From the NCBI RefSeq assembly GCF_030317205.1, contig NZ_JASZYB010000001.1, forward strand, positions 2,046,001-2,110,000: DNA of 64,000 nucleotides, in the 5' to 3' direction. Positions 60,748 to 64,000 of the stretch are shown here, piece by piece; positions within the stretch are counted from its first letter, which is position 1, and every line of letters begins with the position of its first letter. The translations under genes and the position numbers were made by a program. The notes under the pieces are model-generated. The model did not search any database. It saw only the letters and a program-made list of their open reading frames with translations, and had not been told where the DNA came from. The DNA comes from Variovorax sp. J2L1-78 (lineage in GTDB: Bacteria; Pseudomonadota; Gammaproteobacteria; Burkholderiales; Burkholderiaceae_C).

Positions 60748-61502
60748 ACGACGCCTCCCATGTAAGCCTCTTGCACGCGCGGGTCCTCCAGCACGGAGTG
60801 CGGGTCGCCCTCGGCGAGGATGCGTCCGCGGTCCATCACGATCATCCGGTTCGACAGCGCCTTGAGCGCCTGCAGGTGATGCTCGATCACGATGAAGGCG
60901 ATGCCGCGCGCATGCAGTTCGCGCACGCGGTCGCAGATCTCCTCGATGAGCACCGGGTTCACGCCGGCGAAGGGTTCGTCCAGCAGGATGCAGCGCGGGT
61001 CGAGCATGAGCACGCGGCCCAGTTCGACCAGCTTCTTCTGCCCACCCGACAAGCCGCCTGCCTTGACGTCGCGCACGCGTGCCAGGTTGAGGAACTGCAG
61101 GATGCCGTCGGCCTTCTCGGCCAGCTGCACCTCGTGCGCGCGCAGGCTGCGCGTCTGGAAGAAGGCATTGACCAGTCGCTCGCCCTGCGGGTTGGCCGCA
61201 GCCGCCAGCAGGTTCTCGTGCACCGTGAGGCTCTTGAACTCGCGCGGGATCTGGAAGGTGCGCACCAGGCCCATGCGCGCGCGCCGGTACGGCGGCACGC
61301 GTGTGATGTCCTGGCCGTCGAAGCTGATGCGCCCCGCATCGGCCGGCTGCTGGCCGGCGATGGCCGCGAACAGGGTGCTCTTGCCCGCGCCGTTGGTGCC
61401 GGCGATGCCCAGGATCTCGTTTTTGGCCAGTTGCAGCGACACGCCGTCGACCGCCTTGAACCCGCCGAATTGCCGTGTCACGGCTTCCACGTTCAGCATC
61501 AT
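60744..61502 (-). CDS. livG: Branched-chain amino acid-type ABC transporter ATPase LivG
   Basis: 252 residues: Walker A GTNGAGKST, signature LSGGQKKLVELGRVL, Walker B CILLDEPFAGVNP and the LivG-type C-terminal FIVIEHHLQAL. Two adjacent ATGs (61502, 61499) exist; the first overlaps the livM stop (ATGA). LivG pairs with LivF. Confidence 0.94.
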   Translation of the reverse strand: MMLNVEAVTRQFGGFKAVDGVSLQLAKNEILGIAGTNGAGKSTLFAAIAGQQPADAGRISFDGQDITRVPPYRRARMGLVRTFQIPREFKSLTVHENLLAAAANPQGERLVNAFFQTRSLRAHEVQLAEKADGILQFLNLARVRDVKAGGLSGGQKKLVELGRVLMLDPRCILLDEPFAGVNPVLIEEICDRVRELHARGIAFIVIEHHLQALKALSNRMIVMDRGRILAEGDPHSVLEDPRVQEAYMGGVV

Positions 61503-62377
61503 TTCGCCTTGCCCCCGAAGAGGCCGTTGGGCCGGTACAGCGTGACCAGGATCAGCGCCAGCCCCACCGCCGCGAGGCGCAAGCTGGCCATGCCCACTTC
61601 GGACACGCCCGGCACCCAGTCCTTGGCGAAGCGCGAGCCTTCGAGGAACACCATCAGCAGCAGCGAGCCGAACACCGCCCCGCGCACCGTGCCCGTGCCG
61701 CCCATCACCAGGCCCATCCACACGTAGAAGGTGATGAGCGGGATGAACTGCTCGGGGGTGATGAAGGTGATGAAGTGCGCGTAGAACGCGCCGGCCAGGC
61801 CGGCCAGCGCCGCGCCCAGCATGAACACCTGCACCTTGAACCAGGCCGGGTCCTTGCCCAGGGCGGACAGCGCCGCCTCGTCGTCGCCGATGGCCTTCAG
61901 CAGCCGCCCGAAGGGGCTGCGCGCAAGGCGCACCGTGCCCCACGACACGAGCGCGACCAGCACCAGCAGCGTCGTGAAGATCGCCATGTCGGACGCCCCA
62001 CCCCATGCAGCGAACAGCTTGGGCAAACCAGGCAGGCCCTGCACGCCGTGCGTGAGCCAGCTTTCCTGCTGGATCGAGATACGTACGGCCTCGGAGAAAC
62101 CCAGGGTGACGATGGCCAGGTAGTCGTCGCGCAGGCGCAGCGACAGCAGGCCGATCGGCAGCGCGAGCAGGCCCGACAGCAGGCCCGCCGCCACGAAGCA
62201 CAGCGGTAGCGGCACGCCCTGGAGCGACAGCAGGCCCGAGGTGTACGCACCCACGGCGAAGAAGGCCACGACGCCGAAGTTCACCAGCCGCGTGAGGCCG
62301 AACTGCAGGTTCAGGCCGAGCGCCAGCAGGCAGTAGATGAGCGCGATGATGCCGATGGCACAGAGGTAAGCAATCAT
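61499..62377 (-). CDS. livM: Branched-chain amino acid-type ABC permease LivM
   Basis: 292 residues with about eight to ten transmembrane helices; GLNLQFGLTRLVNFGVVAFFAVGAYTSGLL near the N-terminus and YLAIVTLGFSEAVRI match LivM. It is coupled to livG by overlap and follows livH after a 16-bp gap. Confidence 0.92.
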   Translation of the reverse strand: MIAYLCAIGIIALIYCLLALGLNLQFGLTRLVNFGVVAFFAVGAYTSGLLSLQGVPLPLCFVAAGLLSGLLALPIGLLSLRLRDDYLAIVTLGFSEAVRISIQQESWLTHGVQGLPGLPKLFAAWGGASDMAIFTTLLVLVALVSWGTVRLARSPFGRLLKAIGDDEAALSALGKDPAWFKVQVFMLGAALAGLAGAFYAHFITFITPEQFIPLITFYVWMGLVMGGTGTVRGAVFGSLLLMVFLEGSRFAKDWVPGVSEVGMASLRLAAVGLALILVTLYRPNGLFGGKAK

Positions 62378-62393
62378 GAAGTCGACTCCTTGC

Positions 62394-63269
62394 TCAACGC
62401 ACCAGCTGCACGCGGCCCATGATGCCGGCCGGGCGCAGCAGCAGCACCAGCGCGAGCACCACGAAGGACAGCACCAGCTTGTACGACGGCCCCAGGAGCG
62501 GCACCGACAGTTCCTGCGCCACGCACAGCAGCAGCGCGCCCAGCACGGCGCCCACCGGGCTGCCGATGCCGCCCAGCACCATGGCGGCGAAGGCGGGGAT
62601 CAGGCTCTCCCAGCCCATCTCGGGGCTGACGATGGACTTCATGCCGAGCAGCACGCCGCCCACGGCGGACAGCGCGCCCACCAGCAGCCACAGGTTCAGC
62701 ATGAGGCCGCCCGCGCGGATGCCGCTGGCGCGGGCCAGGTCGGCACTGTCGGCCACGGCGCGCAACTGGCGGCCGAAGCTGGTGCGGTAGATCAGCACGA
62801 ACACCACGAGCAGGCAGGCCGCGGCGATGCCCGCGATCGCCAGGTCGGTCGGCAGCACGCGGACGCCGCCGAAGTTCCAGGCGCGCATCAGCGGCAGGTC
62901 GAAGGTGCGCTGGTCGTGCCCGGCGAAGAAGGAGATCAGGCTGCGCAGCAGGAAGCCCAGGCCGATGGCCGCGAGCATCGACGACACCATGGGCCGCCCG
63001 GCCAGCTTGCGAAAGATCAGCGCGTACGAGCCCGCCGACACCACCGCGGTGGCGGCCATGCTGGCCAGCGCGGCCGCCCACAGGGGCCAGCCGCCCAGCA
63101 TCTGCACCGCCACGGCGGCGTAGGCTCCCGTGGTCATGAAGTCGCCCGCGGCCGCATTGGGAAAGCGGTTGACGCCCATCACCAGGGTCATGGCCAGGGC
63201 GGGCAGCGCCACCACGAGGCCCTCGATCAGTCCGTTGATCAGCAGGTTGGCGAAAGCGATCCAGTTCAT
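62394..63269 (-). CDS. livH: Branched-chain amino acid-type ABC permease LivH
   Basis: 291 residues, hydrophobic throughout: NGLIEGLVVALPALAMTLVM, RFPNAAAGDFMTTGAYAAV and SFGRQLRAVADSADLARASGI match LivH. ATG 63269 (MNWIAFANLLINGL) is the family start; an upstream ATG in frame crosses the end of the binding-protein gene. It begins 7 bp after that gene. Confidence 0.92.
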   Translation of the reverse strand: MNWIAFANLLINGLIEGLVVALPALAMTLVMGVNRFPNAAAGDFMTTGAYAAVAVQMLGGWPLWAAALASMAATAVVSAGSYALIFRKLAGRPMVSSMLAAIGLGFLLRSLISFFAGHDQRTFDLPLMRAWNFGGVRVLPTDLAIAGIAAACLLVVFVLIYRTSFGRQLRAVADSADLARASGIRAGGLMLNLWLLVGALSAVGGVLLGMKSIVSPEMGWESLIPAFAAMVLGGIGSPVGAVLGALLLCVAQELSVPLLGPSYKLVLSFVVLALVLLLRPAGIMGRVQLVR

Positions 63270-63276
63270 CGCGTCA

Positions 63277-64000
63277 TCAGGTCGTGATCGACACCACGTC
63301 GCGGCGCACCAGCTGGCCCTTTTCGATGATGTACACACCGAAGTCGGGCGTCGCATCGCCGGCCTTGTCGAAGTCCAGCTTGCTCGATGCGCCTTCGTAG
63401 TTCACCTTGGCCTTCTTCGCCAGCTGTGCCTTGCCTTCGGCGAAGGTGAACACGGCTGTGCCCGGCGCGTTGGACACGTCGCGGATCTTGGCGTTGATCT
63501 GTTCGACCGTGGCGCGCGGGCCGGCGGCTTCCATCGCCAGGCCGAGCGAGATCACCATGTCGTAGGCCATCGCGGCGTAGATGTTGGTCGATGCGGCCTT
63601 GCCGCTGGCCTTGGTGAAGGCCGCGTCGAAGTGCGCGTACGACGCGCTCTTCTCGTTGGACACGGTGTCCACCGAGATGATGCCTTCGCACACCTCGGCG
63701 CCCAGCGCCTTCACGAGGTCGGGGTTGGCGGCCCAGCCGGGGATGATCCACTTGTTGTCGCCACCGGCCTGGTACCACTCGCGCAGCAGGATGGTGGTGT
63801 CGGGCAGGTAGGAGCCCATCACGATCACGTCGGGCTTGGCCGCGAGGATCTTCTGCAGCTCGCTGCGGTAGCTCGGGCGGGCCGGTTCGTAGGTGACGTT
63901 CTCCACCACCTGGCCGCCGCGCTTCGTCCACGCGCGGGTGAAGCCCTCGACGTTGCCCAGGCCCGAGGCGTTGTTGAACGCCATCGTGGCCGGACGCTTG
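63277..64000 (-). CDS. ABC transporter substrate-binding protein, HAAT type (partial)
   Basis: The last 240 or so residues of a periplasmic binding protein (Peripla_BP_6 fold); the N-terminus lies beyond the window. Recognisable parts are KPDVIVMGSYLPDTTILLRE, WYQAGGDNKWIIPGWAANPD and the C-terminal DFGVYIIEKGQLVRRDVV. It heads the livHMGF operon. The ligand pocket residues seen are not enough to choose among amino acids, amides and aromatic acids. Confidence 0.9.
   Translation of the reverse strand, partial: KRPATMAFNNASGLGNVEGFTRAWTKRGGQVVENVTYEPARPSYRSELQKILAAKPDVIVMGSYLPDTTILLREWYQAGGDNKWIIPGWAANPDLVKALGAEVCEGIISVDTVSNEKSASYAHFDAAFTKASGKAASTNIYAAMAYDMVISLGLAMEAAGPRATVEQINAKIRDVSNAPGTAVFTFAEGKAQLAKKAKVNYEGASSKLDFDKAGDATPDFGVYIIEKGQLVRRDVVSITT

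Overview
The window looks like chromosomal DNA of a high-GC betaproteobacterium of the order Burkholderiales, most likely family Comamonadaceae (Variovorax/Acidovorax-like). The reasons are the strong G/C bias at third codon positions, the gene order thrS-infC-rpmI-rplT-pheS-pheT-ihfA-merR, the neighbourhood of a Pcm-like methyltransferase with rhodanese, tolC and waaA, and Bug-type solute-binding proteins. I assign no species.

Layout. 0-13.5 kb is ordinary core DNA: a TetR regulator; a Pcm-like protein, rhodanese and TolC; WaaA and phosphohexomutase on the other strand; an Ada-AlkA fusion overlapping ogt and an EamA exporter; a DUF1345 membrane protein with a MocR-type regulator; and two cytochrome c genes. 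13.9-16.7 kb holds a sensor kinase/response regulator pair and a PAP2 membrane protein. 16.9-25.1 kb is a decayed genomic island next to tRNA-Pro(GGG). It has two 222-bp direct copies of the integrase-end/tRNA-terminator segment, one integrase deleted internally and one frameshifted, an AlpA-like gene, a broken IS3-family element, a fragment of a second recombinase, and a signalling group (HD-GYP response regulator, fused receiver/kinase remnant, receiver-kinase protein).

25.2-33.3 kb is the translation operon, read leftward. infC appears to start at AUC. thrS is preceded by a Thr-containing leader peptide and a terminator with a competing antiterminator, arranged as a classical attenuator. 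A further intrinsic terminator lies between rplT and pheS. Then come aceA with a perfect 18-bp palindrome upstream, a gamma-glutamylcyclotransferase-like gene, an EamA exporter and a Lys/Ala-rich SWIB protein.

37-50.7 kb is a catabolic and transport region that I cannot assign to a known pathway: a TPP enzyme divergent from a RutR-like TetR regulator, a nitrate/taurine-type ABC importer, an enolase-superfamily protein, two Bug solute-binding proteins, a Gfo/Idh/MocA dehydrogenase, a DUF993 protein, an SDR, a 3-hydroxyisobutyrate-dehydrogenase-like protein and a TIM-barrel isomerase. Two operons in it share the same palindromic promoter element, so they are probably one regulon. This region and the thrS leader are the best candidates for undescribed biology.

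50.8-64 kb holds an AraC regulator, a YcaQ/AlkZ-type glycosylase, an FMN riboswitch in front of a RibH2-type lumazine synthase, arsR-arsC-arsH, a TauE permease, an MFS exporter divergent from an AraC regulator, a SulP transporter, and a complete livHMGF branched-chain-type ABC operon whose solute-binding gene runs off the window.
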